Shown here: piece after piece, positions 49,201-60,115 of the stretch
Numbering within the stretch: position 1 is the stretch's first letter
How the letters are laid out: every line of letters begins with the position of its first letter
Source: Balanoglossus misakiensis
Taxonomy: Eukaryota > Hemichordata
Assembly (NCBI GenBank): GCA_040954595.2
Contig: CM082577.2
Span: 7,874,001 to 7,938,000, forward strand
Direction of reading: 5' to 3'
DNA: 64,000 bases
Position numbers and translations under genes: made by a program
The notes under the pieces: generated by a model
What the model was told of the DNA's origin: nothing
Seen by the model: the letters and a program-made list of their open reading frames with translations, nothing else
The model's database searches: none

Positions 49201-52200
49201 ATAAAGATGAAGGAGCTAAAAGAGCTACTAAGAGTCTAGTTGGAGAGAACACTAAGCTACAGCCTACAACTGGCATGAAAGATGCTAAACTGGGTGAAAA
49301 AGAAAGCGATGTCTCAGAATCAGGAGAAAGGAAACCAAAAAATGACATAAAGACAGTTGGAGAGACGTCTTCCATCGGCACGGATGAAAAACAGACGGAG
49401 AAGGAACTGAACCCATTCCTGGAAGAAGAAGGCGAAGAGGAAGAGATGGAGCCGGAAAAAGTGACCAAGGAAGACGTTATTGCCAGGGAGATGGTTGTTA
49501 TGAAAATTGAAACGTCAAGAGTGGATCCCGCTCACGCAGACGTGAAAGAGGCGCCAGACGGCACTGTGCAGGAAATGAAGAGTGGGACAGTTACAGTGGA
49601 AACTGAGAAAGGAGAGCAAGATAAGGAGAAAGATGGCGATCATGAAGGCAAGGGTGTTGACGCCCCAGCAGTAGTTGTGGATGTAAAACCAGAAGAAATA
49701 AAAGGGAAGGAGGCTGTGGTTGCAGAACGCGAAGATGTGAGTGCGCAGGAGGATCGGGCAAAAGAAGGTGAAAAAGTGGATGTCAAAATTGAAGGGGAGA
49801 AGGAAATCGGCAAAGAGGCAAAGCTTCCCGCGGAAGATGGAGAAAGCGGTGAAACTAAGAAAGATGAAGAAGTAGAAGACAAGGCTGATGAACATCTAGA
49901 GGAAGAGAAAAAGGAACCGGATGATAAGAAAGAGAAGTCGGATGAGAGTTACAATCCTTTCTTTGATGATGATGAGGAGGAGCAGGAGGAGGAGGAAAAA
50001 GAAGAGGGGGAAGGCAAGCAGGGGAAAGAGGCTGAAAGTGAGGAGTTTGAAGATTACAATCCATTCTCCACAGATTTCCAGCAGGATGATGACGCCGACG
50101 AAACAGAGGAGCCCCCGGTGAATCCGTTCACAGGGTCTCCGATCCTGCAGAAGAAGTTTGCGTACCCGGCAGATACGGGCGGTTCAAAGTACGGTGCCTC
50201 CAACGCGCCATTGAGATCCTCCTCTGGGGTGAAGAGCAGGGCGGACGTCTTGAGGGAACTGCAGGGTTCGTTGGGCAGACAAGAGAAGAAAACGCCGCCA
50301 CCAAGACCACCGCCACCAAAGGTCAAATCGCAAACCGGTGACGCGGTCGAGAAGAAAGGCGCAGCGCCCTCTCCAGGAACGCCGAAGAAATTAGCACCGT
50401 CACCTGCCATGGAGAGAGGGGTCAGTCCCACCCGGCCCGAGAGGAGGTCGAAGAGAGCCGCTCCCCCTCCCCCTCCTCCCGCAGCAGCTGCGAGCGGTCA
50501 AACCACACCCCCCAAAGGTAGACCCAAAGCCCCTCCACCACCACCACCACCGCCACCAGTTGCTGTAGTCGAGCCGGCAGAGGAAGCACCTGCAGCGCCC
50601 CCGTCTGCTTCAGCGGGTAAGCCCGCAGAGTCACCGCCCCCTCCCCCTCCGTCTCCCTCTCCTGACACTCGTGCACAGCCAGCAGAGGCAGCAGAAGTTT
50701 CGGAGTCCCCCACACCCCCTCGCAGGTCCCCTAAACCAAAGCGAGAAGAGAAACCTGCCGAGCCAGCGGAGACTCAAGAGGAAATCCCAAGCACCCTGCC
50801 GGCATCTCCGGGAGCACCTCCAAAAAAGCCACCGAGGCAAACTCCCACTCCGGAGAGGAAAGCAAGGAATTTATCCCACGAGAGTTCCGGAGACAGAGCC
50901 AGGTCAGCAAGCCCGACGGTCACGAGAACCATCAAGCGAAGAGCGCCACCACCTCCACCACAAAAAAGAAAGGTGAGTATACAGTATATCCATTGTTTGC
51001 TGCTACTGCCACATCTACTGGTACATTCCAAAAAAGTAGCTTGCATAAATATAACTACCATGACAAGAAACATGCGTATATTGATTGTGACAGTCTTGTA
51101 TGTGACATGTGTTGCCATTGTGTGTGGTTGATCATTCAGGCTTTATTTCTGTTTTCTGTTGAAGATTATGGGTTGCATTTAGTCCTTCTCAACCATTTTC
51201 ATAATTACCTTATGTATTTTCTTTCTTTCTTTTCTGTTTTAATGTTGGTGTTGGCCAGACATCCACAAATGCACATTTTTTGCACAAACACACCCACTGT
51301 CATTTTCCTTCCGTGTTCCAGGCAAACTTGTGATTTTTTTATTTTATTCAAATTTAGAATTCATTGTGTGACATACCGGTACATGTATATGACTGACATG
51401 ACAAATTTATGAAAGCCCAATGCAATATTCCTTTGTGTTATGAATATTCGTAGAACAATCTGTGTTTGAAGAATTTGTTTGTATCTTGCCCTTGTTGCCA
51501 AGTCTGTCAACTGATTGAGTGTTGAAATTTCTGTGCAGTTATACAAGAGTATGAAACCTGAAGAAATCAAAGCAGAATTGGAAGAACTTGACCAAAAACA
51601 AACTGTTCTGGAGGAAAAGGGTGTTGAACTGGAAAAAAGTCTCAGAGAAAGTGAAGAAATGGAAGGTTAGTGTAATAACCTGCTGATCAAATAATACAAT
51701 CCAATTTTGGGTCAAAGTTCATGTCTTGCTGCTAGTTCAAGTAGATCAAGAATGCAGGTTTCATGTATTATGAAGACTAGCTCTACATGTCAGATTTTAA
51801 CAGTCATCTCAAAGAAAAAAATGTAAGTGTTTTTGAAATCCCTTGTACTCAAGTGAAAATTAAAGTTAGCCGTATCCTTTTCCTCCCTTTAGGTGATGAC
51901 TCGCAGGACGAGGAATTGTTGAAAGAATGGTTTGCACTCATCAATGAAAAGAATGGTCTGGTCCGGCGAGAAAATGAGCTTCATTATCTGTAAATATCAT
52001 TACTTACAGTGTGATTTCCCCCTTTTATCAGAGAAAGAAGGAAAGGAAAGCGAGAAGTGAAAGTCGTTTTGGATCTTTGTTTTGCAATATATGTTACGAA
52101 ACTTCCCAAAAATCTTGTATGAGCAGTTTAGTACTTTTTCATAAGGTTACTCTGTAGCTTTGTCAATGGCTGTGGTTTATCGTGAAACAGTCTGATTAAA

Positions 52201-53918
52201 ATCAGATCTAGGGTACCGCGACGTCTTTTACTTACAACGCCTCACACTACATCAGACCAACTGCCATAGAAGCTCACATTCAAATTCAAGGGACAGCATA
52301 AGAATACTGAACCGCGTAAGTAAAAGACGTCCCCGTACGCTACATCTGATTTTAATCAGATTGATCATGAAACACTTCTATTCCTCGTTCTCAGCGCCCA
52401 GCAGCAGATCCTGGAGGAGGAACATGCTGAGGTGGAGTACGAACTGAGGTTCCTGCTGCAGAAAGATGAGAATGCCAAGACGGATGAAGAGAAACAGATG
52501 GAAGAAGAGATGATTGAGAGGCTGGTGGACATTGTACAGCTGAGGAGTAGGATTGTGGAAACTATGGAACAAGACAGGATTAGGTCAGTTGGTGTTATCG
52601 TGACTGTGTCGGATTTGTTGAACTCAAAGTGTGGAGAGTGTGAGGGATACTATTTCCCTGATCAAAGTATGTGCAAAGTATCGGTATGTAAAATTGGCAA
52701 AATAGTGATTATCCAGATAAAACTTGCTCTTTAAGGTTTTTGTTATGACTGGGTAGCAATTAATGGCAGAGGATATTGGTTTCACTGAATTTCATGCAAC
52801 ACTATAATTTATATTAAACATTTTTTTTTTCAGGGAGTATGAAGAAGACAAGACATTGGAGGCCATGATGATTAAAAAAGGTGAATTAATTAACTGACAT
52901 ATTTTTGTTAATGGATCTGTCTGTATCTGTACTGTAGCTTCAAAATCTCTCTTCTCATTTTCTTTTGGGTTCAATCTTTCTTTATGTTTGGTGGGGTTGC
53001 TCTTCCCGACATGTGTAGTTCTGTTTGGTGAACACATTAAGCTTTGGTGGAAGAAACACATTTACATTTCTTTTAAAAAACATCCACATTTCTTTTAAAA
53101 AAACCTCTGTGACCTTCTGAATCTTTGATTTCATTTCACCGTGTGTTCACAAGCACAGTGTTTTCTTTGTGTACGTATGTTATTTTCTCCATTCTCTTGC
53201 TTGTTTCTCTATACTCGACAACAGAGGAAGAAATGGGGCACCCTTTTAAGACTAAGACCGAAGGTAGGTTGTCATGGAAGTGGGTTCCATGTGCATGCCT
53301 ACATCCCATGCCCATCTGCTCCCATCATCCTCTGTGTCTGTTCGGTGAATACTTAAAAAAAAATCTGCAAATGCTCATAATTTGGAAATGTGGAAAATTG
53401 TCAATTGTATTTTGTATACTCATTTGAAAATCTAAGAAAGGAGGCAGGGTATAATACTTTCCCTTAACCCCTCTCCCGCAACAAAAACAATAGTTATAAG
53501 TCCATGTAACAGTTTTTTGATCAATATATACCTTAATATCCCCAGCTTGGGACCAGGTTACTGCTCTCCCAGCTTGAGTAAGAACAGTTGGAGGAAGAAC
53601 TTGGTCAACCAAGTTTTAACCACAGATCGACGCATTCTTTGGTGTACATCTCGTCATTTATTCTTTTGTTTGACAGGATGGATTGACGGAGAAGAAGAAG
53701 AAGAAGGAATTGCGGAGGCGGAAGTGGAAGAGAAGAAAGAGAAGAGCAAGAAGGAGGAAAAGAAGAAAGATAAACACAAAGACAAGAAAGATAAAGACAA
53801 GAAAGATAAAGATAAGAAAGATAAAGATAAGAAAGATAAAACCAAAAAAGCTGAGAAGAAGAAACATGAAGATGGTGAGAAAACGACAAAAACTCGTCAT
53901 GGTGTATTCTATCTTTGA
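43259..53918 (+). CDS. MICALL1: MICAL-like protein (CH, LIM, NPF motifs, bMERB)
   Basis: Exons are 43259-43407, 43803-43851, 46003-46144, 47280-47449, 47943-50972, 51539-51665, 51893-51989, 52395-52583, 52834-52880, 53225-53263 and 53677-53918, phase-consistent, encoding about 1426 residues (human MICALL1 is about 860). A calponin-homology domain occupies 1-112 ([37 protein letters not shown]). The LIM domain (198-250) has [14 protein letters not shown] and FECKLH. A 3-kb exon encodes LIM plus a disordered acidic/lysine and proline-rich linker with four NPF motifs (about 660, 841, 876 and 897), the first two directly followed by acidic runs, the known EHD-binding pattern. The bMERB Rab-binding coiled coil begins at 1181. 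The tail is Lys/Asp/Glu repeats. MICALL1 acts in recycling-endosome tubulation with Rab8/Rab35 and EHD1. There is no monooxygenase domain, so it is MICAL-like, not MICAL. The last exons and stop are the least certain part. Confidence 0.88.
44265..44356. mobile_element. Short TTAA-flanked MITE (copy 1), piggyBac-like ends
   Basis: The element begins CTAACCCTTTCACC and ends GGTGACAGGGTTAA, with inner blocks GGTTCAGTCCAAACC and GGTAAGGTTGGACC shared with the copy at 59311-59394. It lies in the second coding intron of MICALL. TTAA ends and a CCC start are typical of piggyBac-type non-autonomous elements; the assignment is inference. Confidence 0.65.
46984..46996 (+). promoter_or_regulatory. DR1 nuclear-receptor-type site in MICALL intron
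   Basis: GGGTCA-A-AGGTCA is a perfect direct repeat of half-sites with a 1-base spacer (HNF4/RXR type). It is one of four such sites in the MICALL locus. Confidence 0.4.
48441..48629 (+). repeat. Three 63-base coding tandem repeats in MICALL
   Basis: Three units of 21 codons (core SKSGKV, then [11 protein letters not shown]; the third has [11 protein letters not shown]) are nearly identical at base level, pointing to recent duplication in the disordered linker. A second short repeat (SDKKKVEP, three times) lies at about 49037-49107. Confidence 0.9.
51709..51721 (+). promoter_or_regulatory. DR1-like site in MICALL intron
   Basis: GGGTCA-A-AGTTCA is a direct repeat with a 1-base spacer, in the same orientation as the other copies in this locus. 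Confidence 0.35.
52188..52364. mobile_element. MITE with about 50-base terminal inverted repeats in MICALL intron
   Basis: The left end carries TCTGATTAAAATCAGATC and then GACGTCTTTTACTTAC. The right end carries the reverse complements GTAAGTAAAAGACGTC and ATCTGATTTTAATCAGA. The inverted repeats are about 50 bases with a few mismatches, and each contains its own palindrome TCTGATTAAAATCAGA. TGAAACA occurs in both flanks and may be a target-site duplication. No transposase is encoded. The intron is otherwise short. Confidence 0.75.
53677..53918 (+). other. MICALL1: Terminal Lys/Asp/Glu repeat exon of MICALL
   Basis: After an acidic start ([10 protein letters not shown]) the exon has about four 15-base units encoding KDKKD, then [13 protein letters not shown] and a short unique end. 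A possible donor at 53875 (GAAGATG/GTGAGA) could instead splice onward; the simple model reads to the TGA at 53918. A different frame would give an all-basic tail, but the phase from exon 53225-53263 selects the one given. Confidence 0.6.
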
Positions 53919-54889
53919 GATACCTGCACAGAGAGTTCTTGGAATGTTTCTGTCTGCCCAAGATAAATGATTGTGTTGAAACTACTTTTTTCTGTAACAT
54001 TTTGACGAGTACATTCTTAGCTTTTGACTCTGCTTTTAACACTAGCTCGCCAATCCACATTTTTTCTAAACTGCCATATTTTCTGCTGTTGAGCCGTGGT
54101 GCTGATCGTGATGAACTAATAATCATCATCGAAATTTTTTGCAACGAAGTCCTGAATTGGCCATTTCAAAGTGGAGTAAATATTTTGTAGACATCTGCTA
54201 GTATTTGTGTATCTGTTATAGTAAAGTATGTGTTTTTTCAGAGGTAAATTAAAGACACAAAGAACTACAAATGTAGGTAGTGTATGTCCAGCATGTGCAT
54301 AAGGTACAATATATCCACTGATAAGAGGGTCCGGTTGAGATGTCTTGCCTAAGAAAGTACACGTTTTCACAATCCTCTTTCTTGAACTTTTCAAGAAAAA
54401 ATAGGGTGGAAAAGATTATTGTGTTTCTAGACAGAAACACATTGAGTTTATACAAATTTGACTAATCATAAGGCATATTTGTCTGCCATTGGCAGAAAGA
54501 TTCCAGGTCGCTATTTGCTAATTAAGCTGGGAATGTTGTGGTTAGAGTCTGACTAAGGGTTAAACTTTTAATAATTAAGTGTCAGTAAACATGTTTAATT
54601 TTTATTATGGAAGATGTTTTATTTACCATTAGTTATGAAGGTAGCGAGATTTATAATAATTCTTATTGGGGATAAAGGTACTATAACACTTGGTGCTTGC
54701 ATTTTTATGCCACTCGATTGTTGCCCAGTATTTCTGGAAACTTTCTGCTTGCCTGGTTTCTGATTGTTTTGTTATGGAGGACTTTATGAGCCAATGTCCC
54801 AGTGTAGCCGGTAGTTCATTTTCACAGTTTATTCAGGATTGTGTTTTTATCGATGGAAGTCTTGTGCTTTACTGGTTTGTCATGATTCT

Positions 54890-54960
54890 GCATGATGTGA
54901 GGTTGATTGGGTCAAAGGTCAAATCAACTTTGACCAATCAAATGCCTGCAACCTCATTTG
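54890..54960. repeat. Inverted repeat containing a DR1 site
   Basis: TGAGGTTGATTGGGTCAAAG on the left pairs with CTTTGACCAATCA and CAACCTCA on the right, with a small bulge. The left arm holds GGGTCA-A-AGGTCA at 54909-54921. It lies in the region downstream of the MICALL coding sequence. Confidence 0.55.
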
Positions 54961-55529
54961 AGTTGCCATGGGTATTGTTGTCATAGACTGACACTGCAGC
55001 TGTGTTGATGTACATGATTGTATATATACATTACTTGCATTGAATGAAGTCTTGGAGTGAAATGACAAATCGGATTTCAATTTATCGAATGAGCTAGCCT
55101 TGCTCCGAATAGTTTGGTCAGAATCTACAAAAAAAGTATATTTACACTATTTATGCTTATTTTTTGTCATGGCTGCATATGTTTTTATTCTTTCATTTCA
55201 AGTAAAGTTTTTGTCTGAGTTTGTTTGTATGTAATCATAATAATAACCAGTATACTGGCATAAAATATTTTTATGTAAAACTAGCTTTGAGAATGATGGT
55301 TTAGAATTCTTCTGTTGCTGCATTGCCTGTTAGTTTCAAGGGTTTGTGGATGCTTTGTCCTGCAAATCCAGTCTTTCCCATGAAAATACATGTTTGACTT
55401 ATAAACCCCACCAAATACAGATGAATTTAGTCCACATATTATCCTTGTCAACACCATAGCCGGACTATGGTGTAGTTTTTTTATGGGAACATGTTGAGAA
55501 GAGTTCTGCGTTTTTCAAAACTGGATTGT

Positions 55530-55542
55530 GGGTCAAAGTTCA
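55530..55542 (+). promoter_or_regulatory. DR1-like site downstream of MICALL coding sequence
   Basis: GGGTCA-A-AGTTCA is identical to the site at 51709-51721. Confidence 0.3.
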
Positions 55543-57603
55543 GATGCCAAGAGGTCAAACTAACAGGTAATGTGGCAGCCTTTAGAGTTATTTCAACCCC
55601 TTTCCACCACGACCATTTGGTTCAACCACAGTATTCTTGGTATTGTTGTTGGACCTACCGGTACATACAGTGGGGGATAAAAAGATTAGTAATGTTTTGT
55701 AGGTTTTTGTCTTTTCTGTTATTTATTTACTGTCTACTTAGAAGTTGCACATAGCATTGCATGTCTGGTTTTCATTGATCTACTCTCTGTTCATAATATA
55801 TGCATGACTGACAAAGAAGACTTCATATTTTTATACCACGGATCAACCAACAGAATGTTTTTGCACAAAGCTACTGAAATTGAATGCCATCACAGATTAT
55901 AAGCATGTAAACTATAATGACAGCTTGCCAATACAGAATCTGCCAAGAAACGTGAAAATTTACATATAATTGTTCATAGAGAGAATTAGTTGTAAGTAGA
56001 TTGAAAGTGCGACTTGTATAATAATATAAATCCTAGTTGTACAATATGTTCTTGTGTGTTTTCTCAACACATTTCAGAGTCCTTTGTCCAATCCTATATG
56101 TGCTTTGTAGAGTTATAGAAGTGTGCATTGCTGGTCCAATGTCCGCACAGATCTGTTGTGAATTTTTCCTTTTTTGTGTGTGATATGTATATATCACATA
56201 CCCCCAGTACATGAACGTTAGATAGATAGTGATTAAATGTTGAAGATATCTTTGTCAAGTGTTAGTTTCCATATGTGTGTTACATAGAGGGAGGAAGGAA
56301 CTGAAAAGGGAGGGTGAGCTTATGCCAACAGCTTTTCCCATGTATTAGTGCGCCCTCAGTAGTTTTATTTTTACCAGGCTTTACTTCAGAATTTCAATTT
56401 ACATTGGACTGATGTATCCTATTGGGGTGCCTTGGTTGAGGGTTATTTCATAAAAAGGTGCTGTAAATGTGTGTGGTCAAATGTGTTGCCAACATATTTT
56501 ATATCCATTAAAAGTTTCATCTGAATTGTAGTTATACACAAATGCTTGTGTTAAGTCTGAATGAATTGCAAAAATAAAACCATTTTATATATATGTATAA
56601 AATATATGTACTTTATATGTCTATTGTAAAATTAGTTATCCCCCCCCCCCCCCTAGCCACTTCTAACATCAAGACCGGCATTGAATTTAAATTTCACAAA
56701 CCAAACACCATCTGACCACACAACAACCAACCAACAAATCAGACGTACTACATTAACACATTATCATGAATACATTAATATTTTATTAAAATTGATTCTA
56801 ACAATTAACCCTCATACAAATATGGCAGGACATGCAGAGAAAAACTTGACAGAAATAATTCTCTGTATGATTTTGATCTGAGAGAACACCATACATCTGT
56901 AAATATTGAGTACTCGAAATCTGACAGATCAAGGTTAAACATACAAAAAAATCTGAAATGGAAAATCTATCCCTAGCTATTATAGAAATTGTCACATCTT
57001 TAGTTGGTCTGGATGATCAAATCTGCCAAAATGTAAATTCACTGCATCAAACATGGCCATATATTTGAAGAAAGATTATCTGATGTCTCACAACAAAACC
57101 TGACTCAGCAAAAAAAAAATGCATGATGATCAGGTTGTGCATCAAATCTGTATAAATATTTTAAATTATCTACATTAAAAACTAAAATGCATTATAAACG
57201 CATTAAACTAATAATCTTAAAAACAGAAGTATGTGTTGGAACACATACAAGGTATAACAAGTTCTTCAGACGAAATGTATACACTGAAATTTATCTTCAC
57301 TATTTTCCTGCCTTATTTCATACCGTTTTACTGTGTAGCAATAGTTCTGCTGATTCAACAAATCCTTCTCAGACTTGTCCAAATAGATGGAATGCTGAAG
57401 AACCTCGCATATGATCCGACAGATGTGTGCAACATCCTTCATCCACTTCGGGCTAGCCTTCAGTGATTGTGCCTCGTACGACTATACATTGTACCCTATG
57501 TCGGTTAAAGCTTCATGGAATCCTTTGCCTAAACATACGGGAAGAGCTCGACAAATCCATTAAGTTCCGGGAGCAATGGGATGAACAATTAGCCACAGCG
57601 TTC

Positions 57604-60115
57604 TTATCTGTCGCCACTCTTCATTGACAGTTCTGTTTTCTCTTGTTCCATTTTCTGTACGTCCGGTTTCGGGATGTTGGCGCTGTTCCGTTTCGCTTCC
57701 TTTTGCCTTTCCTCCTCTGCGATGGCTCTATTTAACACTGCTGTCCTCTTCTTGTCTATCACCTCCATTTCTCTGATCAGCTGTTTTAAATACAGAAGAA
57801 GAAAAAAAAGATTTTAAAAAATTGCATTAATACAAATATATGTGAATTATCAGTCTGAGGATACATTTCAAAGAAGCGTCAGATTTATACACAGACATCG
57901 GAACTCTCACTTTGAGTCGTCTAACCATTGGAGGAGGTTTGCCTTCTGGGATGTAGTGGTCGCTGTCTGAAACTGAGAAAAGTCACTTCTAAGTTCTCCA
58001 CCCACCTGTGATATTTCAGTCGCTATGATTGATCGAAACTCTTTTCCTCGTCCTAGTGATTCCATGTCTTCGAGGAATTCTCGTCTCTCTGCAATCTCGC
58101 TTTGCACTGTGACAACAGAGAGAAATCTGGTGAACTTTTTTTGGCCGAAGTGGTTTTGTTCAAGCATTACTCTCAGCTTGCATTCTACAATGTACCTCTC
58201 ATTTCAAGCTATTTGTTATTGAACTTCTATAAACATTAGCATAACTTATTTGATGAAAACAACAACAAAAACTAAGAAACTGGAAATAAAAAAATGACCT
58301 TCAATTGGAACAGATATGACTGAATATTAAGAACAGTACACAGACAAATTCTACTCACGTTCGTCAAACCTGTCAATTTCTGGGGGTGGTTTTTTCGGTG
58401 TCATGAGTTCATTATATCTCTTTTGCGTAAGCTTTGGTAAATCTTCACCGTAGGCCATCCTATGAGCCAGTCTGTCTTTTTCCTGTTCACCCAGAGTTTC
58501 TGTTAGGAAGGAATAAATTTGTATCAGCACATATCTAGGGGTGTGAGTCTCGGATTTCAATGCAAGCAACATTTGAGATGCAGTTGCTAAGGAAGTGCAC
58601 AGAGCTTAAATATCTAGGTTTCCCCGGTTACCTTCTAATTCTAAATCATAAACCTGGCAATTTAATATGATGACAGATTACCAGTAGCTAGGATCCTGCA
58701 ACATCGCTGGATTTTTAAAAGGATTTGTGAAGGTTTGGATGACAGTCGCACAATTGCTAATGCATATTATTTTGAAGGTTTGACACTCGCATGCGCATGA
58801 TATATGCTTATATGCTGTCATGGCAGATACTGGCAGCAAAGATAATTAGTCCTGTCTTGACTCAAATAATCTTGCATTTAATCACTAAATGCTATCATAT
58901 TATCTTATAGAGTTCAAGTGGACATCCGTTAATATATAACTACAGGATCTGCGTTGTCTAATTAGGGGCGAAATAGTTTTATGGTGACTGAAACAGCAAG
59001 GAAAGATTTATAGATTGTGAGTAGAGCTTACTTTTTGGTAAAGGTCTGTAATCGGACTTGTAATCATCCATGCGCTGTTCTATATACTCTCTTGAACGAA
59101 TGCCTCCACTGTAGCCTCGGACGTTGACTCTCTTGCTTTGTGGTTTGGACGGCGGTGGTGCTGCTGGCTGCTCACTGCTGGTTGGATGTACTTTCAAGGC
59201 CAAAGTTTTCCCCTCTATTTGAGTTTATAAAAAAAATTGAAATCAGGAATAAAAACTAAATGATTTGTTTGTGAGTTGTCGTTTAAGAGGGTGTAACACC
59301 CTATATGGCTTTAACCCTTTCACCTCCATGGTTCAGTCCAAACCCAGCGGTAAGGTTGGACCTCTAAAGAGGGAACTGTGGGTGAAAGGGTTAAGGTACT
59401 GGTAACATGCAGTGTTATTTTTACTAAATGCATGTGCTCTACAATGCTAACAGTGACCTTCCTTATGTTTTATTGAACTGACAATAAAATATGTTGTATC
59501 CATATGCTGCCGATATGCCTTACCTTTTAGGTGATTGTTGATCTGCCTCTGCTGAAAATTTGTGAGTTTTGATTCAGCCATCATCACTATAAAATGAAAA
59601 GCAAACAAAGCATCTCGTTCGTTACATTCGGCATTACTTACAATGGAAATTGTACAATGATTTCCAAGAAAAAAATTAAACAATAAAAGTTCAATAATAA
59701 ACATGTAAATTTCCTAAAGGACCTACATGTATTTAATTTTTCTTTGAGTAGTTGCAGTGTTTGACAAAAAAAGATCAATTTCCTTCAACAATAAGTCATA
59801 CATGTCTAATGCTGCGCCGTAGTCATTTCAGCTTCGTAGACAAAGTCATTGTCATTGAACATTAAATTCTTCTCGAAAAGCGTCACGTTGCCTTGGTACC
59901 TGACACAGCGAGTACATATCATCAGCTGACAATCCTACAACGTACGTGTACACCGGGGACTATAAACCGTCAGTCACATTTTAATTCTACTTTTGTGTCG
60001 ACATAATGAAAATAACATTACCTTTCATTAGTTCTTGGGTTTCTTTGCTGTACGATGCGGTATGGCCTGCCCAAAGGCCGCCTTTTTGAACTGTACCTTT
60101 ACCTCTTTCTGCCAT
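57604..60115 (-). CDS. C22orf23: C22orf23 / UPF0193 (EVG1) family protein
   Basis: Six exons, 60115-60022, 59586-59524, 59214-59032, 58499-58359, 58106-58006 and 57780-57604, encode 252 residues with all phases matching. Recognised family blocks are MMAESKLTNFQQRQI near the N-terminus, EIDRFDE, and the conserved C-terminal EIAERREFLEDMESLGRGKE followed by FRSIIATEISQ. The protein is charged and mostly helical with a C-terminal coiled-coil tendency. There is no signal peptide or membrane segment. The function is unknown; in vertebrates expression is testis/cilia-biased. It lies tail-to-tail with MICALL, as in human 22q13.1, and head-to-head with TRMT10B. Confidence 0.92.
59311..59394. mobile_element. 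84-base TTAA-flanked MITE (copy 2) in C22orf23 intron 2
   Basis: Perfect 14-base terminal inverted repeats TTAACCCTTTCACC and GGTGAAAGGGTTAA, with TTAA at both ends as expected for a duplicated TTAA target. Inner blocks match copy 1 (44265-44356), which also lies in an intron. Too short to encode anything. Confidence 0.75.

Larger units (their letters stand above)
53919..57603. other. MICALL 3' UTR and convergent region with C22orf23
   Basis: About 3.7 kb without a recognised exon. It contains DR1-type sites at 54909-54921 (inside an inverted repeat) and 55530-55542, a diverged relative of the TTAA element at about 55594-55690, an AATAAA near 56574 that suits the end of a long MICALL 3' UTR, and a 14-base poly-C at 56640-56653. 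Confidence 0.5.

Noticed and set aside
49515-49895. Long antisense open frames opposite the MICALL exon (also 47934-49468 and 50054-51118)
   Set aside because: They are complements of Lys/Glu- and Pro-rich low-complexity coding sequence; no domain, and the plus-strand frame is clearly the gene.
53683-53970. All-basic Lys/Arg tail in another frame of the last MICALL exon
   Set aside because: The phase carried from exon 53225-53263 excludes it, although an exon-skipping event could revive it.
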